A DNA stretch of 64,000 bases from Endozoicomonas euniceicola (GCF_025562755.1 NZ_CP103300.1:62001-126000); one strand, 5' to 3'. Positions 42,891 through 52,501 are shown, counted from the stretch's first letter. The notes: a model not told the origin generated them from the letters alone. Translations and numbers: made by a program.

Positions 42891-44012
42891 ATGAAGTACA
42901 AACCAGAATTTCGTTTCATTTCTCTGAATGCATTATCCTTCTGCGCCGGATTATCCCTGTCCTCAGCCCTGTTTGCAGGGGTAACACCCCGTACTGTTGA
43001 CCCTCTCACCACAACAGCGCAACCCTCAACGGAAAACCCTTTAAACAAAGATTTGTGCAGCCCTGAAGTAAACTTGATTTGCGGAGAACAATATGTAAAT
43101 AAACAAATTTCGGATAACTGCCAGACAAAAGAAACCTTTGAGAGTCGTGTATCAAGCTCAGATACTTCTGAACACGAAGGATATAATCTCTCCACCTTCA
43201 TGAACAACCAGGGTAAAGATTATCGTAACTTCTGTGTTAATAAAGCAATTTTGGATAACCCAGCCGCAGGCTATTCGATGGATCAGTTAGATGGGCTCCA
43301 GTTGGCTGGGGCTATTAAAGTAAAGTTGATGAGTACCGGTGAAATTTTATACGTACCCTTTCGCTCCAGCGAATTAAAAAAGAGAAAAGATAAAAGCAAT
43401 TCAAAAGAGACAGTCTATAGATTCAGCATATTTGAAAGCGACAACCCGCTTGAGCTGTTCACAGACACAAAATTAGGTTACGCTGCTGCCCGCCACCTCG
43501 CTAAAAAAAAATCTGTAGAAAACACCCTGATCCCCCTTCGCATGCAAGTCAATCGGCTAGCACAAAACACAGACAACAAAATGAAAAAGGAAGGGAAAGA
43601 CATGGGGTTACCTGAACCGCACATAATGGATCCATATTTTCCCAGAATCAATAGCGATCTGTCCCTTGTCTCAGTCCCCGAAACTAAAGTGACGATGACT
43701 TTAACCCGTTCAGAATGGTTTGCCGGTAAAACTTACGATATTAACATAACTTCCTGGATACCATTTCCGGCAGAAGCAATTAAGGTCAGGTTTACTTCCG
43801 GAGGAACCGCACGTTTTGCAAAACCCCATTATAAGAACTTCAGGAGAGACAGCAATTATTATTCCAGAGGAATCAGTTTGACCCCTAACCCGAATTCCAT
43901 AGAACAAGGCCACCATATCGGTCAGCACTACAAGCTGATTGAAATAATCCTGATGCCGCCCATGCCCGAACTTTCTAAATTTGCCACTCAAGAGGCAAAA
44001 TCAGGCAACTAA
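42891..44012 (+). CDS. Predicted secreted protein of unknown function
   Basis: The ATG at 42891 gives 373 aa and begins with a signal peptide (SLNALSFCAGLSLSSALFA) cut before GVTPRT. A frame from 42831 would add 20 non-signal residues and overlap the shared upstream element, so it is less likely. The mature part has several Cys near the N-terminus (DLCSPEVNLICGEQY, NCQTKE), suggesting disulphides, and a C-terminal region with beta-strand character. No known domain is recognised. It is probably co-regulated with the protein at 39702-42704, because both share the same upstream element at the same spacing. Confidence 0.7.
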   Translation: MKYKPEFRFISLNALSFCAGLSLSSALFAGVTPRTVDPLTTTAQPSTENPLNKDLCSPEVNLICGEQYVNKQISDNCQTKETFESRVSSSDTSEHEGYNLSTFMNNQGKDYRNFCVNKAILDNPAAGYSMDQLDGLQLAGAIKVKLMSTGEILYVPFRSSELKKRKDKSNSKETVYRFSIFESDNPLELFTDTKLGYAAARHLAKKKSVENTLIPLRMQVNRLAQNTDNKMKKEGKDMGLPEPHIMDPYFPRINSDLSLVSVPETKVTMTLTRSEWFAGKTYDINITSWIPFPAEAIKVRFTSGGTARFAKPHYKNFRRDSNYYSRGISLTPNPNSIEQGHHIGQHYKLIEIILMPPMPELSKFATQEAKSGN

Positions 44013-44112
44013 CGCAAAGTGCGTTCTGTTCAAAATGCTCTCTGCCAGAGACTACCGGTGCTGATAGATCTCACCCCGCTCCTTGTTTCTTATGAATTTT
44101 AATGCTGACCCG

Positions 44113-44149
44113 TACTAAAAAAAGAAGGCTGCCGTTTACACCGGCAGCC
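44113..44149 (-). terminator. Rho-independent terminator of the leuCDB-asd operon
   Basis: On the minus strand GGCTGCCG and CGGCAGCC form an 8-bp GC-rich stem with a 7-nt loop, followed by TTCTTTTTTT. It lies 22 bp beyond the asd stop codon. Confidence 0.88.
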
Positions 44150-44170
44150 ATTGGTATAAGTACAACATCG

Positions 44171-45280
44171 TCAGGTAAGAATATTCAACATCCGCCGTAG
44201 AGGCTCAGCAGCCCCCCACAACAGTTGGTCACCCACGGTAAAGGCTGACAGATACTGATTGCCCATATTCAGCTTGCGCAAACGGCCTACCGGAATATCC
44301 AGCTTGCCCGTCACCGATGCAGGCGTCAGCTGTTGCATGGTCGCTTCACGGTCATTGGGCACAACCGATACCCAGTCGTTTGATTCAGCAATAATGCTTT
44401 CAATATCAGCGATCGGGATATCCCGGTTCAGTTTCAGGGTCAGTGCCTGACTGTGGCAGCGCATGGCTCCAATGCGAACACACACGCCATCAATGGGAAT
44501 AATGCCACCGTTGTATAAACCCAGAATTTTGTTGGTTTCCGACTGCGCCTTCCACTCTTCCCGGCTCTGGCCATTCTCCAGCTGTTTATCAATATAAGGG
44601 ATCAGACTTCCTGCCAGTGGCACACCAAATTCACTCTGAGGCAGATCACTACTGCGCAGCAGGTCCGAGGTTTTGCGGTCGATATCGAGAATAGCGCTGG
44701 CAGGGTCTGCCAGTTCACTGGCAACATTGTCACGAATGCAGCCCATCTGGTTGATCAGCTCACGCATATTGCGCGCACCGGCTCCACTGGCTGCCTGGTA
44801 CGTCATGGCACTGATCCAGCGTACCAGCCCTTCACGGAACAGCCCGCCTACAGCCATTAACATCAGGCTGACGGTGCAGTTACCACCAATATAGTTTTTC
44901 ACACCCGATTCCAGAGCCTGATCCACCACATGGCGGTTAACCGGGTCCAGAACGATAACACTGTCGTCATTCATTCGCAGTGAAGACGCGGCATCAACCC
45001 AGTAGCCGTCCCAGCCACTGTTACGCAAAGGCTGAAACACTTTGCTGGTATAGTCGCCCCCCTGACAGGAAATAATAATGTCCATCTCCCGTAATGCGTC
45101 GATGGAGAAGGCATCCTGCAACGGCTGCACCGGTTTACCGACATCCGGGCCCGGCTGTCCATGTTGTGAGGTGGTGAAAAACACCGGATCAATACTGGCA
45201 AAATCATTCTCTTCGAGCATGCGCTCCATCAACACAGAGCCAACCATGCCCCGCCAGCCGACAAGTCCTACCTTTTTCAT
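44171..45280 (-). CDS. asd: Aspartate-semialdehyde dehydrogenase
   Basis: Asd reduces aspartyl phosphate to aspartate semialdehyde, leading to lysine, threonine, methionine and diaminopimelate. The 369-aa protein starts KKVGLVGWRGMVGSVLMERM for NADP binding. The catalytic Cys135 lies in NYIGGNCTVSLMLMA, and AASGAGARNMRELINQM and CVRIGAMRCHSQALTLKL complete the active site. It follows leuB by 51 bp and ends in a strong terminator. Confidence 0.98.
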   Translation of the reverse strand: MKKVGLVGWRGMVGSVLMERMLEENDFASIDPVFFTTSQHGQPGPDVGKPVQPLQDAFSIDALREMDIIISCQGGDYTSKVFQPLRNSGWDGYWVDAASSLRMNDDSVIVLDPVNRHVVDQALESGVKNYIGGNCTVSLMLMAVGGLFREGLVRWISAMTYQAASGAGARNMRELINQMGCIRDNVASELADPASAILDIDRKTSDLLRSSDLPQSEFGVPLAGSLIPYIDKQLENGQSREEWKAQSETNKILGLYNGGIIPIDGVCVRIGAMRCHSQALTLKLNRDIPIADIESIIAESNDWVSVVPNDREATMQQLTPASVTGKLDIPVGRLRKLNMGNQYLSAFTVGDQLLWGAAEPLRRMLNILT

Positions 45281-45331
45281 ACTACTCTCCTTGAATCACT
45301 ACCATGAATCATTACTATGATTCACTAATAG

Positions 45332-46414
45332 TCAGTCTCGCTGCAGGTAATTAACCACTGCATCACCCATTTGCGCCGTACTGACCAGACGACAGCCTTC
45401 CGATGCTATATCCCCTGTCCGCAATCCCTGATCCAGCACATCGCCTACAGCCTGCTCAATGGCATCCGCAGCCGCAGTTTCGCCCAGAGAATAACGCAGC
45501 AGCATCGCCAGCGACAGTATCTGCGCCAGAGGATTCGCCTTACCCTGTCCGGCAATATCAGGGGCAGAACCGTGTACGGGTTCATACATGCCTTGATTTT
45601 TTTCATTCAGCGAGGCAGACGGCAGCATACCGATAGAACCCGTTAACATGGCGGCGCAGTCGCTGAGGATATCGCCAAACATATTGCCCGTTACAATCAC
45701 GTCAAACTGCTTTGGCTGGCGCACCAGCTGCATGGTGGCGTTATCCACATACATATGGCTCAGCTCAACATCCCTGTAATCATCGGCCATGCCGGACACC
45801 AGCTCACGCCAGAGCGCCGTTACTTCCAGAACATTGGACTTATCAACCGAACAGAGTCGTCCATTGCGCTTCTGCGCCGCTTCAAACGCTACTTTAGCAA
45901 TACGCTTGATCTCGGACTCACGATAAACGTAGGTGTTATACCCTTCCCGCTCACCATTATCCAGAGTCCGGACACCACGGGGCTCACCAAAATAAATACC
46001 GCCGGTCAGCTCCCGGACAATCAAAATATCCAGCCCCGCCACCAGCTCCGCTTTCAGGCTCGAAGCCTCTGCCAGTTGCGGAAACAGAATAGCTGGCCGC
46101 AGGTTGGCGAACAGGTCCAGCTCTGAACGCAACCCCAGCAAACCTTTCTCCGGGCGGTTGGTCATAGGCAGATCATCCCATTTCGGACCACCTACGGCAC
46201 CAAACAGAATGGCATCGGACTGCTTTGCCTGCTTCAGAGTTTCAGCGGGCAGAGGCGTACCTTCTGCATCAATAGCAGCACCGCCCACCAGACCGTGGCT
46301 GACTTCAATATCCAAATTGAAACGTTGTTTGACAGCCTCCAGCACTTTCAGTGCTTCTGTCACAATTTCAGGGCCAATACCATCACCGGGCAGACATAAA
46401 ATCTGACGACTCAT
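45332..46414 (-). CDS. leuB: 3-isopropylmalate dehydrogenase
   Basis: LeuB catalyses the third step of leucine synthesis. The ATG at 46414 (SRQILCLPGDGIGPEIV) follows GGGAGAGAAG, giving 360 aa. The longer frame upstream only reads through the intergenic heptamer repeat. Substrate and metal residues are in LRSELDLFANLRPA, RELTGGIYFGEPRG, VDNATMQLVRQP and NMFGDILSDCAAML. The gene is 77 bp from leuD, and that gap is almost filled by repeats. Confidence 0.98.
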   Translation of the reverse strand: MSRQILCLPGDGIGPEIVTEALKVLEAVKQRFNLDIEVSHGLVGGAAIDAEGTPLPAETLKQAKQSDAILFGAVGGPKWDDLPMTNRPEKGLLGLRSELDLFANLRPAILFPQLAEASSLKAELVAGLDILIVRELTGGIYFGEPRGVRTLDNGEREGYNTYVYRESEIKRIAKVAFEAAQKRNGRLCSVDKSNVLEVTALWRELVSGMADDYRDVELSHMYVDNATMQLVRQPKQFDVIVTGNMFGDILSDCAAMLTGSIGMLPSASLNEKNQGMYEPVHGSAPDIAGQGKANPLAQILSLAMLLRYSLGETAAADAIEQAVGDVLDQGLRTGDIASEGCRLVSTAQMGDAVVNYLQRD

Positions 46415-46429
46415 TATTCTTCTCTCCCA

Positions 46430-46487
46430 ACAACCAATAACCAATAACCAACAGCCAACAGCCAACAGCTAACAGCTAACAGCCAAA
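46430..46487. repeat. Intergenic heptamer array between leuD and leuB
   Basis: About eight degenerate copies of a 7-bp unit lie here, with AACCAAT variants at one end and AACAGCC/AACAGCT at the other. It belongs to the same family as the arrays at 33384 and 61732. It lies inside an operon, so it is transcribed. Confidence 0.8.
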
Positions 46488-46491
46488 CATC

Positions 46492-47130
46492 CTAAGCAAA
46501 CAGCCACGGCTGCGATTCATTATGTTTTTGCTCAAACGCCTTAATGGCATCACTTTCCTGCAACGTTAAACCAATGTCGTCCAATCCACGCAGCAGACAG
46601 TCACGGCGAAATTCATCCACTGTAAACGACATTTCCTGACCATCTTCCAGCACCACAACCTGTCGTTTCAGATCAATGGTTAACTGATAGCCTTCATTGT
46701 TTGCCACCAGAGTGAACAGTTGATCAACCTGCTGTTCAGACAGGACAACAGGCAGCAGGCCATTTTTGAAACAGTTATTATAAAAAATCTCGGCAAAGCT
46801 GGGGGCAATGACGCAGCGAATACCGAAGTCATCCAGCGCCCAGGGCGCATGTTCACGACTGGAGCCACAGCCAAAGTTCTGGCGAGCCAGCAACACCGAG
46901 GTTTCGTGATAACGGGGTTGATTCAGTACAAAGGCTTCATTTAAAGGGCGCTGACTGCAATCCTGACCGGGTTGACCTTCATCCAGATAACGCAACTCAT
47001 CAAACAGATTGGGGCCAAAGCCGGTGCGCTTGATAGACTTGAGAAACTGTTTGGGAATAATCATATCGGTATCGACATTGACACGATCCAGCGGTGCCAC
47101 AATACCCTGATGAACAGTAAATGCTTTCAT
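46492..47130 (-). CDS. leuD: 3-isopropylmalate dehydratase small subunit
   Basis: LeuD forms the swivelling domain of isopropylmalate isomerase with LeuC. The 212-aa protein starts AFTVHQGIVAPLDRVNVDTD and has the GCGSSREHAPWALDDFGIR substrate loop and SFAEIFYNNCFKNGLLPV. Its start is 3 bp after the leuC stop, so the pair is coupled. Confidence 0.97.
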   Translation of the reverse strand: MKAFTVHQGIVAPLDRVNVDTDMIIPKQFLKSIKRTGFGPNLFDELRYLDEGQPGQDCSQRPLNEAFVLNQPRYHETSVLLARQNFGCGSSREHAPWALDDFGIRCVIAPSFAEIFYNNCFKNGLLPVVLSEQQVDQLFTLVANNEGYQLTIDLKRQVVVLEDGQEMSFTVDEFRRDCLLRGLDDIGLTLQESDAIKAFEQKHNESQPWLFA

Positions 47131-47133
47131 CGC

Positions 47134-48549
47134 TTAAACCTCCTGCTCTATCAATTCACGAACATCAGTGAAATGCCCTGTCACCGCAGCGGCCGCCGCC
47201 ATCGCCGGACTGACCAGGTGCGTTCTGCCACCAAAGCCCTGTCGACCTTCAAAGTTACGGTTTGATGTGGAGGCACAGTGTTCACCAGCGCCCAGCTTGT
47301 CAGCATTCATGGCCAGACACATGGAGCAGCCCGGTTCACGCCACTGAAGCCCGGCTTCCGTAAAGATGGTGTGCAAACCTTCCTGTTCAGCCTGTTCCTT
47401 GATCAGTCCTGAGCCTGGCACCACCAGCGCTTCTTTCACCGTGTCGGCCACTTTACGCCCTTTAACGACAGCTGCCGCCTCTCGCAGGTCTTCAATCCGG
47501 GAGTTAGTGCAGGAACCGATAAATACACGATCAACCGGAATATCGCTGATTTTCATACCACCGGTCAGCCCCATGTATTCCAGCGCACGGGCATAACCTT
47601 CTGCCTCATCCGCTTCCGGTACACGGGCATCAACCGGCAGAACCATTTCCGGAGAGGTTCCCCAGGTGACCTGAGGTTTAATATCTTCACCGTTCAGAAT
47701 CACGATCTGGTCAAACACCGCATCGCCATCAGAGTGCAGATCAGACCATACGGATACCGCCCGCTCCCACTGCTCACCCGCCGGAGCAAACGGACGACCT
47801 TTGACGTATTCCAGAGTGGTATCATCCACCGCCACCATACCGGCCCGGGCACCCGCTTCAATCGCCATATTGCAGACGGTCATACGGCCTTCCATACTCA
47901 TAGTGCGAATCACTGCACCGTCAAATTCAATGGCGTAACCCGTACCACCCGCTGTACCTATTTTACCGATGATAGCCAGCACCACATCTTTAGCGGTGAC
48001 ACCAACACCCAGTTCACCATCAACCCGTACCAGCATATTTTTCATTTTTTTGGTTACCAGGCACTGGGTTGCCAGTACATGCTCAACTTCAGATGTGCCA
48101 ATGCCGTGAGCCAAGGCACCAAAAGCGCCATGGGTTGAGGTATGAGAATCTCCACAGACAACGGTCATGCCCGGCAGGGTCGCCCCCTGTTCAGGACCAA
48201 TGACATGGACAATACCCTGACGGCGATCCTGCATATCAAACTGAGTAATACCGAAGTCAATACAGTTCTCATCGAGTGTTTGTACCTGAATTCTGGAAAT
48301 CGGGTCAGCAATGCCATCAATACCACTTTTACGTTCCACTTTTGTGGTGGGGACATTGTGGTCTGGTGTCGCCAGGTTGGCACCGGTTCGCCAGGGCTGA
48401 CGCCCTGCCAGGCGCAGTCCTTCAAAGGCCTGTGGCGAAGTGACCTCATGGAGCAGATGACGGTCGATGTAAATCAGGGCGGAACCGTCTTCCCGCTGTT
48501 TAACGAGATGACTGTCCCACAGTTTGTCGTACAGGGTTTTGCCTGACAT
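47134..48549 (-). CDS. leuC: 3-isopropylmalate dehydratase large subunit
   Basis: LeuC is the aconitase-like subunit that isomerises 2- to 3-isopropylmalate. The 471-aa protein has TLYDKLWDSHLV at the N-terminus and VVCGDSHTSTHGAFGALAHG. The 4Fe-4S cysteines are in FIGSCTNSRIEDL and EPGCSMCLAMN. It is the first gene of leuCDB-asd, divergent from a LysR-type regulator across 139 bp. Confidence 0.98.
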   Translation of the reverse strand: MSGKTLYDKLWDSHLVKQREDGSALIYIDRHLLHEVTSPQAFEGLRLAGRQPWRTGANLATPDHNVPTTKVERKSGIDGIADPISRIQVQTLDENCIDFGITQFDMQDRRQGIVHVIGPEQGATLPGMTVVCGDSHTSTHGAFGALAHGIGTSEVEHVLATQCLVTKKMKNMLVRVDGELGVGVTAKDVVLAIIGKIGTAGGTGYAIEFDGAVIRTMSMEGRMTVCNMAIEAGARAGMVAVDDTTLEYVKGRPFAPAGEQWERAVSVWSDLHSDGDAVFDQIVILNGEDIKPQVTWGTSPEMVLPVDARVPEADEAEGYARALEYMGLTGGMKISDIPVDRVFIGSCTNSRIEDLREAAAVVKGRKVADTVKEALVVPGSGLIKEQAEQEGLHTIFTEAGLQWREPGCSMCLAMNADKLGAGEHCASTSNRNFEGRQGFGGRTHLVSPAMAAAAAVTGHFTDVRELIEQEV

Positions 48550-48631
48550 TGTTATTCCCCTCGTAAATACGGCTTATCGTTCTATGGGCTCATCGTAGAG
48601 CGAAGTTATGGATTACTCCAATTCATCTTTT

Positions 48632-48646
48632 TTATGCTATTAATAA
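48632..48646. promoter_or_regulatory. Candidate LysR-type operator between leuC and the LysR gene
   Basis: TTAT-N7-ATAA (TTATGCTATTAATAA) is an AT-rich dyad of the kind bound by LysR proteins. It lies 43 bp before the regulator start and 83 bp before leuC in the divergent region. The match is short and could be chance. Confidence 0.35.
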
Positions 48647-48688
48647 CAATCAGGAATACTTAAACCTCAGAGAGACACCACAACCTTT

Positions 48689-49603
48689 ATGGATATCCCC
48701 AGCCTTACTGCTTTTCTAACGGTCGCAGAATGCGGATCATTTTCACTGGCTGCCAAACAGTTGCATCTGACCCAGCCAGCAGTCAGTAAACGTATTGCCA
48801 GTCTTGAGCAGCAGTTGGGTACGTCCCTGTTTGACCGGAAGAACACCACTGGCAGCCGTCGCACTCACCTGAATGAAGCTGGTCGAACGTTATTGCCTAA
48901 AGCCAGTCAGATGCTTGAGTTAATGAAGGATACACGACAACAGATAAATAACCTGAAGACCCAGATCAAAGGACCATTAAGTTTAGCCACCAGTCATCAT
49001 ATCGGCTTACGGCGACTACCGAATATATTGAAGCACTTTGCCAGCACCTATCCGGACGTAACACTGGATATTAAATTTGTCGACTCTGAAGCCGCCTATG
49101 AACTGTTGCACAGGGGGGAAGTTGAACTGGGTCTTATTACTCTTGCACCCGTTAATCCGGATAACATTCTTTCCCGCAAACTCTGGAATGACCCACTGGT
49201 GTTTATGGCCAGCCGGGAGCACCCGCTGGCGCAGATCAAAGAAACGGTTTCCCCCAAAGCACTCAGTCAGCATCAGGCCGTATTGCCAGGTGTCAGGACC
49301 TTTACCTACCGACTGGTACAAAACCTGTTCGATCAACAGGGCCTTACCCTGCAAACCGCCATGTCATCGAATTACCTGGAAACCATTCGCATGCTGACGG
49401 CCATTGGCATCGCCTGGAGTATATTGCCAAAATCTATGCTGGAAGATGATCTGACAGAACTGAAAACCGGCTTTCAACCGCCGGTCAGGGAGTTAGGCTA
49501 CATCCGACACGAGTACAGAACCCTGTCGAATGCAGCCAGAGCCTTTCTTGAACTGCTGGACAACACTCAGAGCGAAGTGACGATCACCGAAACATTATCC
49601 TGA
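48689..49603 (+). CDS. LysR-type transcriptional regulator divergent from leuC
   Basis: This 304-aa protein has an N-terminal winged helix-turn-helix (SLTAFLTVAECGSFSLAAKQ, LHLTQPAVSKRIASLEQQLG) and a C-terminal substrate-binding domain starting near residue 90 (GPLSLATSHHIGLRRLP). By position it probably controls leuCDB-asd, as LysR genes beside leuC often do. The effector is unknown. Its 3' end overlaps the 3' end of the PP2C gene by 37 bp (convergent). Confidence 0.92.
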   Translation: MDIPSLTAFLTVAECGSFSLAAKQLHLTQPAVSKRIASLEQQLGTSLFDRKNTTGSRRTHLNEAGRTLLPKASQMLELMKDTRQQINNLKTQIKGPLSLATSHHIGLRRLPNILKHFASTYPDVTLDIKFVDSEAAYELLHRGEVELGLITLAPVNPDNILSRKLWNDPLVFMASREHPLAQIKETVSPKALSQHQAVLPGVRTFTYRLVQNLFDQQGLTLQTAMSSNYLETIRMLTAIGIAWSILPKSMLEDDLTELKTGFQPPVRELGYIRHEYRTLSNAARAFLELLDNTQSEVTITETLS

Positions 49604-51207
49604 GAGTCTGACTTATAAGCCAGTTCCGCGAGCTGGCCCGCTATTGCGGCATTACTGGCTTGCCGGGCAGCAGACTGATGCACAAACCCACCCACTACAT
49701 CACTGTTGGCGACATCAAAAAGCCCGTCACAGCCCTGCACCAGTTTATAACCTTCCCATCCCTCAGGTGGCACTCTGTGCTTGACTACCTTAGGCCTTGC
49801 GCTCATGGCGCCGTAGGCAAAATGCCCACCCAGGTCACCGGCAACACGAGCACTGCCATTTAACCTCCCCCTGCCATCAACATATCCACCGCGCTTCTCT
49901 ATGGCTTTTTTATAGCGGTCATCTGTTGGTTTGGCGTCTTCGCTTAACTGCATCACCCTGCCCTCGGGATCAAGTAGCACAGCTCTGGAATCCCCTACAT
50001 TAGCAGTCCAGAGATTGTCATCTATCTGCAAAACGACATTGGCAGTCGTGCCACACTCTGCCTTACCTTCGGGAGGAATAAAACTATTGCCTGTATCCAC
50101 AAAGGCCAGTTTCAGCGTATTCATTATCCGCAAATCATCCAGGGATTCCGGATTATCGGCCTCAAGTCGTTTTTTCAAGTGGTGTACGATATTATCCTTG
50201 GCAAACCCGGAAGCAACATCCCCTCCGTCACCGTGACCATCAAACACGCCGGTCAGCTTTATTTCCACTTCACCCGCTTGTGTCTGAACCTTAAAACGAG
50301 TACAGAGAACAGCATCATCCATGCTTTTCCGGCGCCCGGTACAATGGGCAACCCCCGAATCCGTTTCGGTTTCGGTATAAAAATCGGAAGAACGATCAAA
50401 CACTTTTACGGCTTTGTCCGGATCTTCCTCGTTAATGTCAGAATATCGATAGGAGTCCAGGGGAATGCTACCTTTTGTATCCTGAGCATTCAGGTCACCG
50501 ACAGTTTCTCCTTTTATACGACTGTCTGACTTTTCTTTAAAATCCAGCAATCGACTGTCCTCAAATTCGGTTATTTTTCCACCTGAGGCCGCTGTTGCCT
50601 GAAGCTTTTCAAAGTGCTGCGCCATCTCTCCCTGCTGCTGCACAGCAGCCGTCTGTTCAGTTTCCAGCTTTGTCTGCACTTCATCACTACTGGTATAAAC
50701 CCGGTACTCAAGCTTCATATTAACCTGAAGCTGTTCCATATCCGGGGTATCTTTAGAGCTTACACGCCAGCCACTCGACAGTGTTGGGGGGAGTACCCAA
50801 CTATCTTCGGGAGCTGTCGAGCGACTTGCCGGGCTTTGAATAAACTGCATGGCTTTTTCGACAGAGATTACTTTACGTTCTGAAAGAGAAGTTGTCTTTT
50901 TATTGGAATTCACCAATATTTTCTTCAGATGCTTAACCGCTGCCTCTTGCTGAGCTATTGTCTCAAGGCTATAGCTGGTCAGTGTTTTATCCACATAGTT
51001 TCTTAAAAACGGCATAAAAAACGCTGCCACGCTGAGGGCACGCCCCCGCCATTTACCCACGTCACCTGTCTTGAAATGACCATCCTCAAGTCTGAGACTG
51101 GCTTCCGGACTGTCTGAAACCCACTTCGACAGTTTTTGCAGCTCTTTAACATTCTCTGCAAACGCCTGCCGAGCCGAAGGAAAACCGTTACCGGGTTGTA
51201 TCATCAT
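49567..51207 (-). CDS. PP2C-type Ser/Thr protein phosphatase with long novel N-terminus
   Basis: This 546-aa protein has an AAGGAG ribosome-binding site just before ATGATG. Residues about 285-546 form a PPM/PP2C phosphatase: GRRKSMDDAV, the metal-binding VFDGHGDGGDVASGF (323-337), ECGTTANVVLQ, NVGDSRAVLLDPEG, VQGCDGLFDVANSD and SQDNVSVIVTSL. All metal-coordinating Asp positions look present, so activity is likely. The first 280 residues have no recognised domain and include a helical region with Gln/Glu-rich parts. No signal peptide is seen. The closeness to eukaryotic PP2C and the big N-terminal part suggest a host-directed effector. A housekeeping Stp-type phosphatase would be shorter, near 240 aa. 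Confidence 0.9.
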   Translation of the reverse strand: MMIQPGNGFPSARQAFAENVKELQKLSKWVSDSPEASLRLEDGHFKTGDVGKWRGRALSVAAFFMPFLRNYVDKTLTSYSLETIAQQEAAVKHLKKILVNSNKKTTSLSERKVISVEKAMQFIQSPASRSTAPEDSWVLPPTLSSGWRVSSKDTPDMEQLQVNMKLEYRVYTSSDEVQTKLETEQTAAVQQQGEMAQHFEKLQATAASGGKITEFEDSRLLDFKEKSDSRIKGETVGDLNAQDTKGSIPLDSYRYSDINEEDPDKAVKVFDRSSDFYTETETDSGVAHCTGRRKSMDDAVLCTRFKVQTQAGEVEIKLTGVFDGHGDGGDVASGFAKDNIVHHLKKRLEADNPESLDDLRIMNTLKLAFVDTGNSFIPPEGKAECGTTANVVLQIDDNLWTANVGDSRAVLLDPEGRVMQLSEDAKPTDDRYKKAIEKRGGYVDGRGRLNGSARVAGDLGGHFAYGAMSARPKVVKHRVPPEGWEGYKLVQGCDGLFDVANSDVVGGFVHQSAARQASNAAIAGQLAELAYKSDSQDNVSVIVTSL

Positions 51208-51395
51208 TATCTCCTTTTAAATCAAATACTGTTTTATTGAGTCCAGAAGCCTCTCGGAGTCAGAGGCTGCTAAAGCAATCCCTGTTATTATCCGTACATT
51301 CCACATCCTTCTTTAAATTTTAACGGACTCCACTACCATTTACCCATTGTTCAGCTTATAGTCTCTGCGCAATTTATACACATGGAGTCTGTCGC

Positions 51396-52376
51396 ATGTT
51401 CAAAGCCCTCGTTCTTGAACAACAGGACAAGCAAACCCTGTCTTCCATCCAGCAACTGGATGAATCAGCCTTGCCAGAAGGTGATGTTCTGGTTGCGGTC
51501 GATTACTCATCCCTGAACTACAAAGATGGACTCGCCATTACCGGCAAAGGCAAAATTATTCGTGACTTCCCCATGGTTCCGGGCATTGACTTTGCCGGTA
51601 CGGTTATTGAATCGTCCAGCAGCGACTTCAGCGCAGGTGACAACGTTGTTCTGACCGGCTGGGGCGTTGGTGAGAATCACTGGGGCGGTATGGCAGAAAA
51701 GGCCCGTGTTAAGGCCAGCCAGCTGGTTAAACTGCCTGCAGGTCTGGATGAGCGCAAAGCCATGATGATTGGTACAGCAGGTTTAACCGCCATGCTGTGT
51801 GTGATGGATCTCGAAGCGGCAGGCATTACTCCGGAAAAAGGTGAAATTCTGGTAACGGGCGCCAGTGGTGGCGTAGGCAGTGTTGCCGTAAACCTGTTGG
51901 CAGAACTGGGTTATGACGTGGCGGCCGTTTCCGGTCGTCCGGAAAACACGCCCATGCTGGAAGCACTGGGAGCCAAACGGGTAATAGCCCGATCCGAATT
52001 CACCGACAAACTCCGCCCCCTGGATCGCCAGTACTGGGCAGGTGCCGTTGATACCGTCGGCAGCTCGGTGCTGGCCAAGGTACTGTCTCAGGTAAACTAC
52101 GAGGGTGCGGTGGCAGCCTGCGGCCTGGCTGGCGGTTTTGACCTGCCAACCACGGTTATGCCTTTTATTCTGCGTGGTGTAAAACTGCTGGGCGTTGACT
52201 CGGTCATGTGTCCTCTGGCTAAACGCAACGAAGCCTGGAAGCGTCTGGCTGAACTGTTGCCAGAATCCTACTACGAAGCCGCCTGCTCTGAAGTCACCCT
52301 GGAAGAGGTGGCGGAAAAGGCTGAGGCCATTACTCGTGGACAGGTGACTGGCCGCACCCTGATTCGTCTGAAGTAA
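51396..52376 (+). CDS. acuI: Acrylyl-CoA reductase AcuI/YhdH (zinc-free MDR family)
   Basis: This 326-aa medium-chain dehydrogenase/reductase lacks the structural-zinc Cys cluster, as AcuI/YhdH does. Typical blocks are DYSSLNYKDGLAITGKGKII, VPGIDFAGTV, GWGVGENHWGGMAEKARV and the NADPH-binding LVTGASGGVGSVAVNLLAEL. It reduces acryloyl-CoA to propionyl-CoA, protecting against toxic acrylate. In marine bacteria this links to breakdown of dimethylsulphoniopropionate, though no other genes of that pathway are nearby. It is monocistronic by position. Confidence 0.93.
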   Translation: MFKALVLEQQDKQTLSSIQQLDESALPEGDVLVAVDYSSLNYKDGLAITGKGKIIRDFPMVPGIDFAGTVIESSSSDFSAGDNVVLTGWGVGENHWGGMAEKARVKASQLVKLPAGLDERKAMMIGTAGLTAMLCVMDLEAAGITPEKGEILVTGASGGVGSVAVNLLAELGYDVAAVSGRPENTPMLEALGAKRVIARSEFTDKLRPLDRQYWAGAVDTVGSSVLAKVLSQVNYEGAVAACGLAGGFDLPTTVMPFILRGVKLLGVDSVMCPLAKRNEAWKRLAELLPESYYEAACSEVTLEEVAEKAEAITRGQVTGRTLIRLK

Positions 52377-52501
52377 GCTATTTTCCGACATGGATTGAGT
52401 GCATTGCCAGATGTATTCAATCCATAATTACTCTCTAAAATTTATGCATCAGAGTCTGCGCGTTATTTTTGTGTGCAGACTTCCCGTACCTGATCCAAAT
52501 A

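Noticed and set aside
46415..46465. N-terminal extension of leuB (AVGCWLLVIGCW)
   Set aside because: It reads through the intergenic heptamer repeat; the conserved start at 46414 has a clear ribosome-binding site.
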